A program made the position numbers and the translations under genes. From Pseudomonas extremorientalis (GTDB lineage Bacteria; Pseudomonadota; Gammaproteobacteria; Pseudomonadales; Pseudomonadaceae), in the NCBI RefSeq assembly GCF_001870465.1, contig NZ_MDGK01000052.1, positions 186,001 through 250,000 on the forward strand: 64,000 nt of DNA, in the 5' to 3' direction. Below the pieces are notes generated by a model, which was given only the letters and a program-made list of their open reading frames with translations, did not search any database and had not been told where the DNA came from. Numbering within the stretch: position 1 is the first letter of the stretch; every line of letters begins with the position of its first letter. This document shows, piece after piece, positions 50,682 through 60,801 of the stretch.

Positions 50682-52175
50682 TCACATCAAACGCTTACGC
50701 TCGCTGGAAGGCGCGATCCCGAGGGACTCGCGGTACTTGGCGACGGTTCGACGGGCGACCTGAATGCCTTGTGCCTCCAGTAAACCAGCGATCTTACTGT
50801 CACTCAATGGCTTTTTCTGATTTTCCGCGGCAACCAGTTTTTTGATGATCGCGCGGATCGCCGTGGACGAGCATTCACCGCCTTCGGAGGTGCTGACGTG
50901 GCTGGAGAAAAAGTATTTCAGTTCATAAATACCCCGTGGGGTATGCATGAATTTCTGCGTGGTCACGCGTGAAATGGTCGATTCATGCATGCCCACCGCT
51001 TCGGCGATGTCATGCAGTACCAGCGGCTTCATCGCTTCGTCGCCGTATTCCAGGAAGCCGCGCTGGTGCTCGACGATCTGGGTGGCGACTTTCATCAGGG
51101 TTTCGTTGCGGCTTTGCAGGCTCTTGATGAACCAGCGGGCTTCCTGCAACTGGTTGCGCATGAAGGTGTTATCGGCGCTGGTGTCGGCGCGGCGGACGAA
51201 ACCGGCATATTGCGGGTTGACCCTCAGGCGTGGCACCGACTCCTGGTTCAGTTCCACCAGCCAACGCTCGTTGTCCTTGCGCACGATCACGTCGGGGACG
51301 ACATATTCGGCTTCGCTGGACTCGATTTGCGAGCCGGGGCGCGGGTTGAGGCTCTGTACCAGCTCGATGACCTGGCGCAGGTCGTCTTCCTTGAGCTTCA
51401 TGCGACGCATCAACTGGCTGTAGTCGCGGCTGCCCAGCAGGTCGATATAGTCGGTGACCAGGCGCTGGGCCTCGGCGAGCCATGGGGTCTTGGCCGGCAG
51501 CTGGCGCAATTGCAGCAGCAGGCATTCGCTGAGGGTGCGGGCGCCGATACCGGCAGGCTCGAACTGCTGGATGCGGTGCAGGACGGCTTCGATCTCGTCC
51601 AGTTCGATATCCAGTTCGGGGTCGAAGGCTTCAAGAATTTCTTCAAGCGTCTCGTCTAGATAACCCTGATTGTTGATGCAGTCGATCAGGGTTACGGCGA
51701 TCAGGCGATCGGTGTCCGACATCGGTGCCAGGTTCAGTTGCCATAGCAGATGGCTCTGCAGGCTCTCGCCGGCAGAGGTGCGGGTGGTGAAGTCCCACTC
51801 GTCATCGTCGTTGCTGGGCAGGCTGCTGGCGCTGGTCTGGTAGACATCTTCCCAGGCGGTGTCCACCGGAAGCTCGTTGGGAATGCGTTCGTTCCATTCG
51901 CCTTCCTCAAGGTTGTCCACCGTGGGGGCGGTTTCCTGGTAGGAGGGTTCCTGCACATCGGAATTGGGTTTTTGCTCGATGTTATCGGCCAGCGGGTCTG
52001 CATTATCGAAGTCGTCGCCTTCTTCCTGGCGTTCGAGCATCGGATTGGACTCCAGGGCCTCCTGGATTTCCTGTTGCAGGTCCAGGGTCGACAATTGGAG
52101 CAGGCGGATGGCCTGTTGCAGCTGCGGTGTCATCGTCAGCTGCTGGCCCATTCTCAGGACTAGCGATGGTTTCAT
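50682..52175 (-). CDS. rpoN: RNA polymerase sigma-54 factor
   Basis: 497 residues. Region I is Gln/Leu-rich (LVLRMGQQLTMTPQLQQAIR), acidic region II spans ~50-125, and the core-binding and helix-turn-helix parts follow. The C-terminal RpoN box is ARRTVAKYRE (~474-483). It directs transcription from -24/-12 promoters with enhancer-binding proteins: nitrogen use, flagella and more. It lies downstream of lptB and upstream of hpf; a 184-nt gap before it may hold its own promoter. Confidence 0.98.
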   Translation of the reverse strand: MKPSLVLRMGQQLTMTPQLQQAIRLLQLSTLDLQQEIQEALESNPMLERQEEGDDFDNADPLADNIEQKPNSDVQEPSYQETAPTVDNLEEGEWNERIPNELPVDTAWEDVYQTSASSLPSNDDDEWDFTTRTSAGESLQSHLLWQLNLAPMSDTDRLIAVTLIDCINNQGYLDETLEEILEAFDPELDIELDEIEAVLHRIQQFEPAGIGARTLSECLLLQLRQLPAKTPWLAEAQRLVTDYIDLLGSRDYSQLMRRMKLKEDDLRQVIELVQSLNPRPGSQIESSEAEYVVPDVIVRKDNERWLVELNQESVPRLRVNPQYAGFVRRADTSADNTFMRNQLQEARWFIKSLQSRNETLMKVATQIVEHQRGFLEYGDEAMKPLVLHDIAEAVGMHESTISRVTTQKFMHTPRGIYELKYFFSSHVSTSEGGECSSTAIRAIIKKLVAAENQKKPLSDSKIAGLLEAQGIQVARRTVAKYRESLGIAPSSERKRLM

Positions 52176-52359
52176 GGCAGGGGCTTAACACCTTATTCGC
52201 CGGCGCAATGCGCCATCCACGACAGGGCGCGTGAGCGCCAAACATAAGCAAATTATATGCCTGATGTCGGGTGCTTTGCCTAGAGCGCGGTAACAATAAA
52301 AATCCGGAGGTTTTCATTGACTCCCGCGCACCTTGGCGAACGCCGTGACACCACGGTGT

Positions 52360-53084
<725 letters not shown>

Positions 53085-53085
<1 letters not shown>

Positions 53086-53618
53086 TACTCGGCCTTCTTC
53101 TTCGGCTGGATAACCATGTCGATGCGTGGACGAGGCGCGGTGACCTTGTTGCCATTGGCACGACCGGCGTTTGCAATCTGTTTAACGGTGTCATAGGTGA
53201 TCTTCTCACCTTCCGTGGAGTTGCCATCGGGGCTGAGCACCTTGGCCTGGTCGATCAGGACGATGCGGTTCTGCTGGGCATGGTACTGGATGGTCTTGCC
53301 GTAGCCCTTCATCGGTCCGGTATCGGTCGCGGACTGCTTCTGTTCGAAGTAAGCCAGGTTGCCGACCGAGGTCACGACATCGATATCGCCGGTCTTGGTG
53401 CGCGTAAGCGTCACGGTATTGCCGGTGATTTTCATCGAGCCCTGCGTGATGATCACGCCGCCGGTGTAGGTGGCCACGCCTTGCTTGTCATCCAGTTGCG
53501 CATCGTCAGCTGAAATGTGGATCGGCTGCTGGCTATCGTTCGGCAGAGCCCAGGCGCTCACGCTTCCCAGTGCTGCGCCCAGGCCGAGCAAAATAGGGAG
53601 AGTTTTAACGAGCCTCAT
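53085..53618 (-). CDS. lptA: LPS transport periplasmic protein LptA
   Basis: 177 residues. A signal peptide (LPILLGLGAALGSVSAWA) precedes the OstA/LptA beta-jellyroll (IHISADDAQLDDKQGVATYTG). It forms the periplasmic bridge that carries LPS from LptC to LptD. Its start lies inside the lptC 3' end (14-base overlap), and its stop is coupled to lptB. Confidence 0.95.
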
Positions 53619-54177
53619 ACTGTCCTCTTACGTTCGATAGCAGGTGTATCCTGCTTTCTTTCAAATACGCTTTCATTCCCTTGCCAGTCGATACACCGCC
53701 AGCGCCGTCGATTCTAACGTCTTGCTCGGTCTGCGCATATTGCTTCTGCGGGAATACGGTCATGCGACTGCTGGTAATCACGGTCTCACGGCTTTTATCG
53801 TCAGTGCGCGCAATGCGCACCGAGTCGATCAGTTCCACCTCGGTACCGTCCGGGTTGACCTCGCCACGCTTGCTGGTGACGTGCCATGGGAACTCGGTAC
53901 CGCGGTAAATGTTCATGTCCGGGTTGGTCAGCAGGGTGACTTCGGTGGCCTTCACATGCTCGACCTTGTCCGAGGTCATCTCGTATTGCACCTTGCCGTC
54001 AGGCAGGAACTGCACGCTTTTGGCATTGATGGCGTAATAGTCGATAGCGCCCTCGTCAACCTGCGCAGCAGGCTGGTCGAGAAAGCGCTCCGGGCTGATA
54101 TTCCAGTAGCCCACCGCCAGGAACAGCGCGGCGATGACCCCGAATAACAGGAAGTTGCGAATCTTTTTGCTCGGCAT
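53605..54177 (-). CDS. lptC: LPS export protein LptC
   Basis: 190 residues. One N-terminal membrane anchor (~7-24, NFLLFGVIAALFLAVGYW) and a periplasmic jellyroll with DYYAINAKSVQFLPDGKVQY match LptC. It links the LptBFG transporter to LptA. It lies 8 nt after kdsC and overlaps lptA by 14 bases. Confidence 0.95.
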   Translation of the reverse strand: MPSKKIRNFLLFGVIAALFLAVGYWNISPERFLDQPAAQVDEGAIDYYAINAKSVQFLPDGKVQYEMTSDKVEHVKATEVTLLTNPDMNIYRGTEFPWHVTSKRGEVNPDGTEVELIDSVRIARTDDKSRETVITSSRMTVFPQKQYAQTEQDVRIDGAGGVSTGKGMKAYLKESRIHLLSNVRGQYEAR

Positions 54178-54185
54178 AAAACGCT

Positions 54186-54710
54186 CTATAAGTAGGCGGC
54201 GTGGGCCGCTTCAAGGCTGCCCTGGGCACGCAGGATCAGCTCGCAGAACTCGCGGGCGGCACCTTCGCCACCGCGGGCGCTGGTGATGCCATGGGCGTGT
54301 TCGCGAACAAACGCCGCCGCATTGGCGACGGCCATGCCCAGGCCTACTCGGCGAATCACCGGCAGGTCTGGCAGGTCATCACCCAAGTAGGCGACCTGCT
54401 CATAGCTTAGGTTGAGTTGGCCAAGAAGCTCGTCCAGAACCACCAGTTTATCCTCGCGGCCCTGATACAGGTGAGGAATCCCCAGGTTTTGTGCACGCCG
54501 TTCCACAACGGGCGTTTTCCGGCCGCTGATAATTGCCGTTTGCACGCCCGCCGCCATCAACATTTTGATGCCCTGGCCGTCCAGCGTGTTGAATGTCTTG
54601 AATTCGCTGCCGTCTTCGAGAAAGTACAGGCGGCCGTCGGTCAGCACACCGTCAACGTCGAAAATCGCGAGTTTGATATTTTTGCCGCGTTGCAACAGGT
54701 CGCTGGTCAT
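54186..54710 (-). CDS. kdsC: 3-deoxy-D-manno-octulosonate 8-phosphate phosphatase
   Basis: 174 residues, HAD superfamily. The nucleophile motif is FDVDGVLTDG (~17-26) and the metal-binding GDDLPD lies near 112. It lacks a cap domain and acts as a tetramer, as expected for KdsC. It removes phosphate from Kdo-8-phosphate in lipid A-core synthesis. Its ATG follows the kdsD stop directly (TAGATG). Confidence 0.96.
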   Translation of the reverse strand: MTSDLLQRGKNIKLAIFDVDGVLTDGRLYFLEDGSEFKTFNTLDGQGIKMLMAAGVQTAIISGRKTPVVERRAQNLGIPHLYQGREDKLVVLDELLGQLNLSYEQVAYLGDDLPDLPVIRRVGLGMAVANAAAFVREHAHGITSARGGEGAAREFCELILRAQGSLEAAHAAYL

Positions 54711-55685
54711 CTACATCACTCCTGCACGCAGCAAGTCGTGCATGTTCAGGGCGCCAATCGGGCGGTCGTCGCCATCAACCACCACCAGCGCGCCGATCTT
54801 GTGGTCTTCCATGATCTTCAAGGCTTCGGCTGCCAGCATCTCGGGGCGCGCGGTCTTGCCGTGGGGTGTCATTACCGCGTCGATGGTGGCGGTGTGGATA
54901 TCAATCGTGCGGTCCAGGGTACGGCGCAGGTCGCCGTCGGTGAAGACCCCGGCCAGGCGGCCATCGGCCTCGAGGATCACGGTCATGCCCAGGCCCTTGC
55001 GGGTCATTTCCATCAGCGCGTCTTTCAGCAGGGTGCCGCGCTGGACGTGAGGCAATTCATCGCCCGAGTGCATGACGTTTTCCACTTTCAGCAGCAGGCG
55101 GCGGCCCAGGGCGCCGCCTGGATGGGAAAACGCGAAGTCTTCGGCGGTAAACCCCCGGGCTTCCAGCAGTGCTACGGACAAGGCATCGCCCATGACCAGT
55201 GCGGCGGTGGTGGAGGAGGTCGGTGCCAGGTTCAGCGGGCAGGCCTCGTGGTCCACGTGGACGTTCAGGTTCACTTCGGCGGCCTTGGCCAGCGTCGACT
55301 CCGGGTTTCCGGTGATGCTGATCATCTTGATGCCCAGGCGTTTGATCAGCGGCAACAGGGTCACGATTTCGTTGGTCGTGCCGGAGTTGGACAAGGCAAG
55401 GATGATGTCATCCTTGGTGATCATGCCCATGTCGCCGTGGCTGGCTTCGGCCGGGTGCACGAAAAACGCGGTGGTTCCGGTGCTGGCCAGGGTGGCGGCG
55501 ATCTTGTTGCCGACGTGGCCGGATTTGCCCATGCCGACCACCACAACGCGGCCCTTGCTGGCCAGAATCATCTCGCAGGCGCGTACGAAATCCGCGTCAA
55601 TATGCGCCAGCAAGCCTTCTACGGCTTCAAGCTCGAGGCGGATGGTGCGTTGTGCGGATTGAATAAGGTCGCTGGATTGGCTCAT
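54711..55685 (-). CDS. kdsD: D-arabinose 5-phosphate isomerase
   Basis: 324 residues. An N-terminal SIS domain (~30-180; GMGKSGHVGNKIAATLASTG) is followed by two CBS domains (~205-324). It converts ribulose 5-phosphate to arabinose 5-phosphate, the precursor of Kdo. The ATG at 55685 (MSQSSDLIQSA) fits relatives; upstream in-frame codons would place the start inside the promoter. First gene of kdsD-kdsC-lptCAB. Confidence 0.96.
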   Translation of the reverse strand: MSQSSDLIQSAQRTIRLELEAVEGLLAHIDADFVRACEMILASKGRVVVVGMGKSGHVGNKIAATLASTGTTAFFVHPAEASHGDMGMITKDDIILALSNSGTTNEIVTLLPLIKRLGIKMISITGNPESTLAKAAEVNLNVHVDHEACPLNLAPTSSTTAALVMGDALSVALLEARGFTAEDFAFSHPGGALGRRLLLKVENVMHSGDELPHVQRGTLLKDALMEMTRKGLGMTVILEADGRLAGVFTDGDLRRTLDRTIDIHTATIDAVMTPHGKTARPEMLAAEALKIMEDHKIGALVVVDGDDRPIGALNMHDLLRAGVM

Positions 55686-55719
55686 GTCTGAAATCGTATA
55701 GCCTGACGAAAAGTCGGCG

Positions 55720-55725
55720 ATTATA
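55720..55725 (-). promoter_or_regulatory. Candidate -10 element for kdsD operon
   Basis: The minus strand has a perfect TATAAT about 35 nt before the kdsD ATG. No good -35 hexamer is seen at 16-18 nt. The other part of the 298-nt divergent gap contains a perfect CAAACGTTTG palindrome (55927-55936) near mlaF. Confidence 0.45.
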
Positions 55726-55983
55726 GCGGTAATGATCAATTCCCTCACGCAAGTTCGTCAGGGTTTGTTCGCAATGTGCTTGAGATTCAACCCCAGCAAC
55801 GATTTTTCCCTGTCCCCAATCTGAACAAGCACTGTTCCGGCCTTGGGCGCCTAGTACCAGCAGTGATATAGTTCGCCGCCAGTTCGGTCCGCCCAGCCCA
55901 CGTGGCCAACTATTGCACAACGGTTGCAAACGTTTGTAGCAAGCGTGGTGTCTGAGTGAGAGGCTGCATCCCAAGGAGTTTAG

Positions 55984-56793
55984 ATGAGTGCCGATAACGC
56001 CTACGCGGTCGAGCTGAAGGGACTGACCTTCAAGCGCGGGACGCGCAGCATCTTCAATAACGTCGATATCCGCATTCCGCGCGGCAAGGTCACGGGCATC
56101 ATGGGGCCTTCCGGTTGCGGCAAGACCACGCTGCTGCGCCTGATGGGCATGCAATTGCGCCCCAGTGCGGGAGAGGTGTGGGTCAACGGCCAGAACCTGC
56201 CGACGCTGTCGCGCAGCGATCTGTTCGATGCACGCAAGCACATGGGTGTGCTGTTCCAGAGCGGTGCGCTGTTCACCGACCTTGATGTTTTCGAGAACGT
56301 GGCCTTTCCGCTGCGGGTGCATACCCAGCTGTCCGATGAAATGATTCGTGACATTGTGTTGCTGAAACTGCAGGCCGTGGGCCTTCGCGGCGCCATCGAC
56401 CTGATGCCCGATGAATTGTCTGGTGGGATGAAGCGCCGTGTGGCGCTGGCGCGTGCCATCGCCCTCGACCCGCAGATTCTCATGTACGACGAGCCCTTCG
56501 TCGGTCAGGACCCCATCGCCATGGGCGTGCTGGTGCGTCTGATCCGTCTGCTCAACGATGCACTGGGCATCACCAGCATCGTGGTCTCCCACGATCTTGC
56601 AGAAACCGCGAGCATTGCCGATTACCTCTATGTAGTGGGCGATGGCCAGGTGCTGGGGCAGGGCACGCCCGAAGAGCTGATGAACGCCGACAACCCGCGC
56701 ATTCGCCAATTCATGACCGGCGATCCTGATGGCCCGGTGCCTTTTCACTTTCCGGCGGCGGATTACCGCTCAGATCTTCTGGGGAAGCGCTGA
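55984..56793 (+). CDS. mlaF: Phospholipid transport ABC ATP-binding protein MlaF
   Basis: 269 residues. Walker A GPSGCGKTT, signature LSGGMKRRVALARA and Walker B ILMYDEPFVGQDP are present, and the C-terminus extends past the ATPase core as in MlaF. It drives the MlaFEDB complex, which keeps phospholipids out of the outer leaflet; in P. putida the homologous genes (ttg2) affect toluene tolerance. AAGGAG precedes the ATG. First of mlaFEDCB, divergent from kdsD. Confidence 0.96.
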   Translation: MSADNAYAVELKGLTFKRGTRSIFNNVDIRIPRGKVTGIMGPSGCGKTTLLRLMGMQLRPSAGEVWVNGQNLPTLSRSDLFDARKHMGVLFQSGALFTDLDVFENVAFPLRVHTQLSDEMIRDIVLLKLQAVGLRGAIDLMPDELSGGMKRRVALARAIALDPQILMYDEPFVGQDPIAMGVLVRLIRLLNDALGITSIVVSHDLAETASIADYLYVVGDGQVLGQGTPEELMNADNPRIRQFMTGDPDGPVPFHFPAADYRSDLLGKR

Positions 56794-57590
56794 TGCGCAA
56801 GACATCTCTTATCGAGAAGGTTCGCCTTTTCGGTCGCTCGGGCATCGACATCGTCGAAGTGCTGGGCCGTTCGACGATTTTCCTGTTCCACGCATTGCTC
56901 GGCCGTGGCGGCATTGGCGGCGGCTTTGGGCTGCTGGTCAAGCAGTTGCATTCAGTGGGCGTGATGTCCCTGGTGATCATCGTGGTCTCCGGGGTGTTCA
57001 TCGGCATGGTGCTGGCGTTGCAGGGCTTCAATATCCTGTCCAGCTATGGTTCGGAGCAGGCGGTGGGGCAGATGGTCGCCCTGACGCTGTTGCGTGAACT
57101 GGGGCCGGTGGTGACCGCTCTGCTGTTCGCCGGGCGCGCGGGCTCCGCGCTGACCGCCGAAATCGGCAACATGAAGTCCACCGAACAGCTGTCCAGCCTG
57201 GAAATGATTGGCGTGGATCCACTCAAGTACATTGTTGCCCCACGCCTGTGGGCCGGCTTCATTTCCCTGCCACTGCTGGCGATGATCTTCAGCGTGGTCG
57301 GGATCTGGGGTGGTTCGTGGGTGGCAGTGGACTGGCTGGGCGTCTACGACGGCTCCTACTGGGCCAACATGCAGAACAGCGTGACGTTCACTGGCGACGT
57401 GCTCAACGGCATCATAAAGAGCATCGTGTTCGCCTTTGTTGTCACCTGGATCGCCGTATTCCAAGGCTATGACTGTGAGCCCACCTCAGAAGGGATCAGT
57501 CGCGCCACCACCAAGACCGTTGTGTACGCCTCGCTGGCGGTACTGGGCCTTGACTTCATTTTGACCGCCTTGATGTTTGGAGATTTCTGA
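56793..57590 (+). CDS. mlaE: Phospholipid transport permease MlaE
   Basis: 265 residues with an amphipathic N-terminal helix and about five membrane helices. The MlaE/TGD1 signature AGSALTAEIGNMKSTEQLSS and LGPVVTALLFAGR are clear. It is the membrane channel half of the Mla ATPase complex. Both its ends overlap their neighbours by one base (TGATG), so the operon is translationally coupled. Confidence 0.96.
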   Translation: MRKTSLIEKVRLFGRSGIDIVEVLGRSTIFLFHALLGRGGIGGGFGLLVKQLHSVGVMSLVIIVVSGVFIGMVLALQGFNILSSYGSEQAVGQMVALTLLRELGPVVTALLFAGRAGSALTAEIGNMKSTEQLSSLEMIGVDPLKYIVAPRLWAGFISLPLLAMIFSVVGIWGGSWVAVDWLGVYDGSYWANMQNSVTFTGDVLNGIIKSIVFAFVVTWIAVFQGYDCEPTSEGISRATTKTVVYASLAVLGLDFILTALMFGDF

Positions 57591-58057
57591 TGCAAAACCG
57601 CACTGTGGAAATCGGTGTCGGCCTTTTCTTGCTGGCTGGCATCCTGGCTTTACTCTTGTTGGCCCTGCGCGTCAGCGGCCTGTCGGCCAGCCCCACTGCC
57701 GACACTTATAAACTTTACGCATACTTCGACAATATCGCCGGTTTGACTGTCAGAGCTAAAGTGACCATGGCCGGTGTGACCATCGGCAAGGTCACGGCAA
57801 TCGATCTGGATCGCGACAGCTTCACCGGCCGAGTGACGATGCAACTGGACAAGAAGGTAGATAATCTGCCGACTGACTCCACTGCATCTATTCTCACTGC
57901 GGGTCTGCTGGGCGAGAAATACATCGGTATCAGCGTGGGTGGGGAAACAGCCCTGCTCAAGGATGGCTCGACAATCCACGACACACAGTCGTCGCTGGTG
58001 CTTGAGGACCTGATCGGTAAATTCCTGCTTAATACGGTCAATAAAGACGCCAAATGA
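57590..58057 (+). CDS. mlaD: Phospholipid-binding MCE protein MlaD
   Basis: 155 residues. One N-terminal membrane helix (VGLFLLAGILALLLLALRV) is followed by a single MCE domain (~38-120, YFDNIAGLTVRAKVTMAGV). It forms a hexameric ring on MlaE that passes lipid to MlaC. Length is typical. The stop overlaps an ATG at 58054. Confidence 0.95.
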   Translation: MQNRTVEIGVGLFLLAGILALLLLALRVSGLSASPTADTYKLYAYFDNIAGLTVRAKVTMAGVTIGKVTAIDLDRDSFTGRVTMQLDKKVDNLPTDSTASILTAGLLGEKYIGISVGGETALLKDGSTIHDTQSSLVLEDLIGKFLLNTVNKDAK

Positions 58058-58068
58058 GGAATCTGTTC

Positions 58069-58716
58069 ATGATCTCTACCTTGCGACGCGGCCTGCTGGT
58101 GCTGTTGGCAGCGCTGCCGCTGATGGCTAACGCGGCAGGTTCTGCGCACGATCTGGTGCAGGACACGACCAACAAAATGCTGGCTGACCTCACTGCCAAT
58201 AAAGAGCAGTACAAGCAAGATCCGAGTAAGTTTTACAACGCGCTCAACACCATTGTCGGCCCGGTGGTCGATGCCGAAGGCATTTCCCGCAGCATCATGA
58301 CGGTCAAGTATTCGCGCAAGGCGACGCCTGCGCAGATGCAGACCTTCCAGGAAAACTTCAAGAAAGGCCTGTTCCAGTTCTACGGCAACGCGCTGCTCGA
58401 GTACAACAACCAGGGCATTACCGTTGCGCCTGCCGGGGACGAGTCGGGTAATCGCACCAGCGTCAACATGAGCGTCAAGGGCAACAACGGTGCCGTCTAC
58501 CCTGTGCAATACACGCTCGAGAAGGTCAACGGCGAGTGGAAGCTGCGCAACGTGATCATCAACGGTATCAACATCGGCAAGCTGTTCCGTGATCAGTTCG
58601 CTGACGCGATGCAGCGTAATGGCAACGACCTGGACAAAACCATCAACGGTTGGGCCGGTGAAGTCGCCAAAGCCAAGGAAACATCCGATAAAGAAGCCGG
58701 GAAGCCTGTGCAATGA
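58069..58716 (+). CDS. mlaC: Periplasmic phospholipid-binding protein MlaC
   Basis: 215 residues with a signal peptide (MISTLRRGLLVLLAALPLMANA) and the Ttg2D/MlaC domain (IVGPVVDAEGISRSIM, NGEWKLRNVIINGINIGKLF). It shuttles phospholipid between MlaD and the outer-membrane MlaA. The ATG at 58069 has GAGGA eight bases before; an ATG 15 bases earlier overlaps the mlaD stop and is a possible alternative start. Confidence 0.94.
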   Translation: MISTLRRGLLVLLAALPLMANAAGSAHDLVQDTTNKMLADLTANKEQYKQDPSKFYNALNTIVGPVVDAEGISRSIMTVKYSRKATPAQMQTFQENFKKGLFQFYGNALLEYNNQGITVAPAGDESGNRTSVNMSVKGNNGAVYPVQYTLEKVNGEWKLRNVIINGINIGKLFRDQFADAMQRNGNDLDKTINGWAGEVAKAKETSDKEAGKPVQ

Positions 58717-59018
58717 CCGAGTCGGCTGTTCGTCTTGGCGACGCCGGTGAGTTGTTCCTCAGCGGCGTGCTGGATTACCGCACCGGGCCTGAGCTGCGCA
58801 AGCAGGGTCAGGCGCTGATCAAGACCAGCACTGCGCCCGCGTTGGTGCTGGATTGTTCTGCCGTGACCAAGTCCAGCAGCGTCGGCTTGTCGCTGCTGCT
58901 GTGCTTCATGCGTGATGCTGAGGCGGCCAGGAAGCCGGTCAGCATCCGGGCATTGCCCGAAGACATGCGCGAAATCGCCGAAGTTTCCGGTCTGACCGAG
59001 CTGCTGGCGCATCCTTAA
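58713..59018 (+). CDS. mlaB: STAS-domain protein MlaB
   Basis: 101 residues, STAS fold. The loop LDCSAVTKSSSVGLSLLL contains the conserved Ser/Thr that contacts MlaF. It binds MlaF and is needed for assembly and activity of the transporter. It overlaps mlaC by four bases (ATGA) and is last in the operon, before a terminator. Confidence 0.94.
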   Translation: MTESAVRLGDAGELFLSGVLDYRTGPELRKQGQALIKTSTAPALVLDCSAVTKSSSVGLSLLLCFMRDAEAARKPVSIRALPEDMREIAEVSGLTELLAHP

Positions 59019-59033
59019 TACACATTATTAAAG

Positions 59034-59086
59034 AAGCCCCCCGTCAGAGTCCTGCTATGCGGGGTTCGCAGGCGCGGGGCTTTTTT
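59034..59086 (+). terminator. Branched intrinsic terminator after mlaB
   Basis: AAGCCCC (from 59034) pairs with GGGGCTT ahead of TTTTT (to 59086), and an inner CCTGC/GCAGG stem lies within the large loop. Confidence 0.75.
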
Positions 59087-59132
59087 GTATGATGTGCGAC
59101 CCGCGCGCACTGGGCGCCGATAGAGGTTGAGC

Positions 59133-59372
59133 ATGCAGGCCCTAGAAGTTAAGAGCTTTCTTGAAGGAAAGCTGCCGGAAACGACCGTTGAAGTTGAAGG
59201 CGAAGGCTGCAACTTCCAGCTGAACGTGATTAGCGATGAACTGGCGGCACTCAGCCCGGTCAAGCGTCAGCAGCAGATCTATGCCCATTTGAACCCGTGG
59301 ATCACCGATGGCAGCATCCATGCGGTCACTATGAAATTTTTCAGCCGCGCGGCCTGGGCCGAGCGCACCTGA
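59133..59372 (+). CDS. ibaG: BolA-family protein IbaG
   Basis: 79 residues, BolA fold, with the Cys-containing loop EGEGCNFQLNVIS and the C-terminal HAVTMKFFSRAAW. IbaG (YrbA) forms complexes with monothiol glutaredoxin and is linked to iron-sulfur handling and acid stress. The ATG at 59133 has AGAGG six bases upstream; a TTG two codons earlier is less suited. It lies 23 nt before murA, as in E. coli. Confidence 0.93.
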   Translation: MQALEVKSFLEGKLPETTVEVEGEGCNFQLNVISDELAALSPVKRQQQIYAHLNPWITDGSIHAVTMKFFSRAAWAERT

Positions 59373-59395
59373 GCCCCCAAGGCGTCGAGATTCTT

Positions 59396-60661
59396 ATGGA
59401 TAAATTGATTATTACCGGCGGTGCCCGCCTTGATGGCGAGATTCGCATCTCCGGTGCAAAAAACTCCGCCTTGCCGATCCTGGCAGCGACCCTGCTGTGC
59501 GATGGCCCGGTGACCGTGGCCAACCTGCCGCACCTGCACGACATCACCACCATGATCGAGTTGTTCGGTCGCATGGGTATCGAGCCGGTGATCGACGAGA
59601 AACTGGCTGTCGAAATCGACCCGCGCACCATCAAGACCCTGATAGCACCGTACGAACTGGTGAAAACCATGCGTGCGTCGATCCTGGTGCTTGGCCCGAT
59701 GGTTGCCCGTTTCGGCGAAGCCGAAGTCGCCCTGCCTGGCGGTTGCGCCATTGGCTCGCGTCCGGTTGACCTGCACATCCGTGGCCTTGAAGCCATGGGC
59801 GCCGTTATCGACGTCGAAGGCGGCTACATCAAGGCCAAGGCGCCGGAAGGCGGCCTGCGTGGCGCCAATTTCTTCTTTGATACTGTCAGTGTGACCGGCA
59901 CCGAGAACATCATGATGGCCGCTGCCCTGGCCAAAGGCCGCAGCGTCCTGCAAAACGCCGCGCGCGAGCCGGAAGTGGTCGACCTGGCCAACTTCCTGAA
60001 CGCCATGGGCGCGAAGGTTTCCGGTGCGGGCACCGACACCATCACCATCGATGGCGTAGAGCGTCTGCACACCGCCACCTACAAGGTAATGCCTGACCGC
60101 ATCGAGACCGGCACCTACCTGGTTGCCGCCGCCGTCACCGGTGGCCGCGTCAAGGTCAAGGACACCGATCCGACCATCCTGGAAGCGGTCCTGGAAAAGC
60201 TGCGCGAAGCCGGTGCGGAAATCACGACCGGTGAAGACTGGATCGAGCTGAACATGCACGGCAAGCGTCCCAAGGCCGTCAACGTGCGTACCGCTCCGTA
60301 CCCGGCGTTCCCGACCGATATGCAAGCGCAGTTCATCTCCCTGAACGCGATTGCCGAAGGCACCGGTGCCGTGATCGAGACCATCTTCGAAAACCGCTTC
60401 ATGCACGTGTACGAATTGCACCGCATGGGCGCGAAGATCCAGGTCGAAGGCAACACCGCCATCGTCACCGGCACCGAAAAACTCAAGGGCGCGCCAGTCA
60501 TGGCCACCGACCTGCGTGCATCGGCCAGCCTGGTGATCTCGGCGCTGATCGCCGAAGGCGACACCCTGATCGACCGCATCTACCACATAGACCGTGGTTA
60601 CGAGTGCATTGAAGAAAAACTGCAGATGCTCGGCGCGAAAATCCGCCGCGTACCGGGCTAG
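59396..60661 (+). CDS. murA: UDP-N-acetylglucosamine 1-carboxyvinyltransferase
   Basis: 421 residues. The catalytic Cys117 lies in PGGCAIGSRPVDLH, and the N-terminal ISGAKNSALPIL and C-terminal RASASLVISALIAEG segments are standard. It transfers enolpyruvate from PEP to UDP-GlcNAc, the first committed step of peptidoglycan synthesis. Having Cys rather than Asp predicts sensitivity to fosfomycin at the target level. The ATG of MDKLIITGG is the conserved start. Confidence 0.98.
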   Translation: MDKLIITGGARLDGEIRISGAKNSALPILAATLLCDGPVTVANLPHLHDITTMIELFGRMGIEPVIDEKLAVEIDPRTIKTLIAPYELVKTMRASILVLGPMVARFGEAEVALPGGCAIGSRPVDLHIRGLEAMGAVIDVEGGYIKAKAPEGGLRGANFFFDTVSVTGTENIMMAAALAKGRSVLQNAAREPEVVDLANFLNAMGAKVSGAGTDTITIDGVERLHTATYKVMPDRIETGTYLVAAAVTGGRVKVKDTDPTILEAVLEKLREAGAEITTGEDWIELNMHGKRPKAVNVRTAPYPAFPTDMQAQFISLNAIAEGTGAVIETIFENRFMHVYELHRMGAKIQVEGNTAIVTGTEKLKGAPVMATDLRASASLVISALIAEGDTLIDRIYHIDRGYECIEEKLQMLGAKIRRVPG

Positions 60662-60801
60662 TCCCGGAAGCTGTAACGGTGGGGGGAGGGTAATCTCTCT
60701 CTACAGGATTTGTTTCAAGTCGAGGCTGTAATGGCCTCGATCTGTGTCCGGCGCCGTTTGCGACCGGACCGCAATAGCCTGATAAAGGATTGACGTTTCC
60801 C

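Noticed and set aside
59297..59395. Longer murA starting inside ibaG
   Set aside because: The conserved MurA N-terminus begins at the ATG at 59396; upstream residues are ibaG out of frame.
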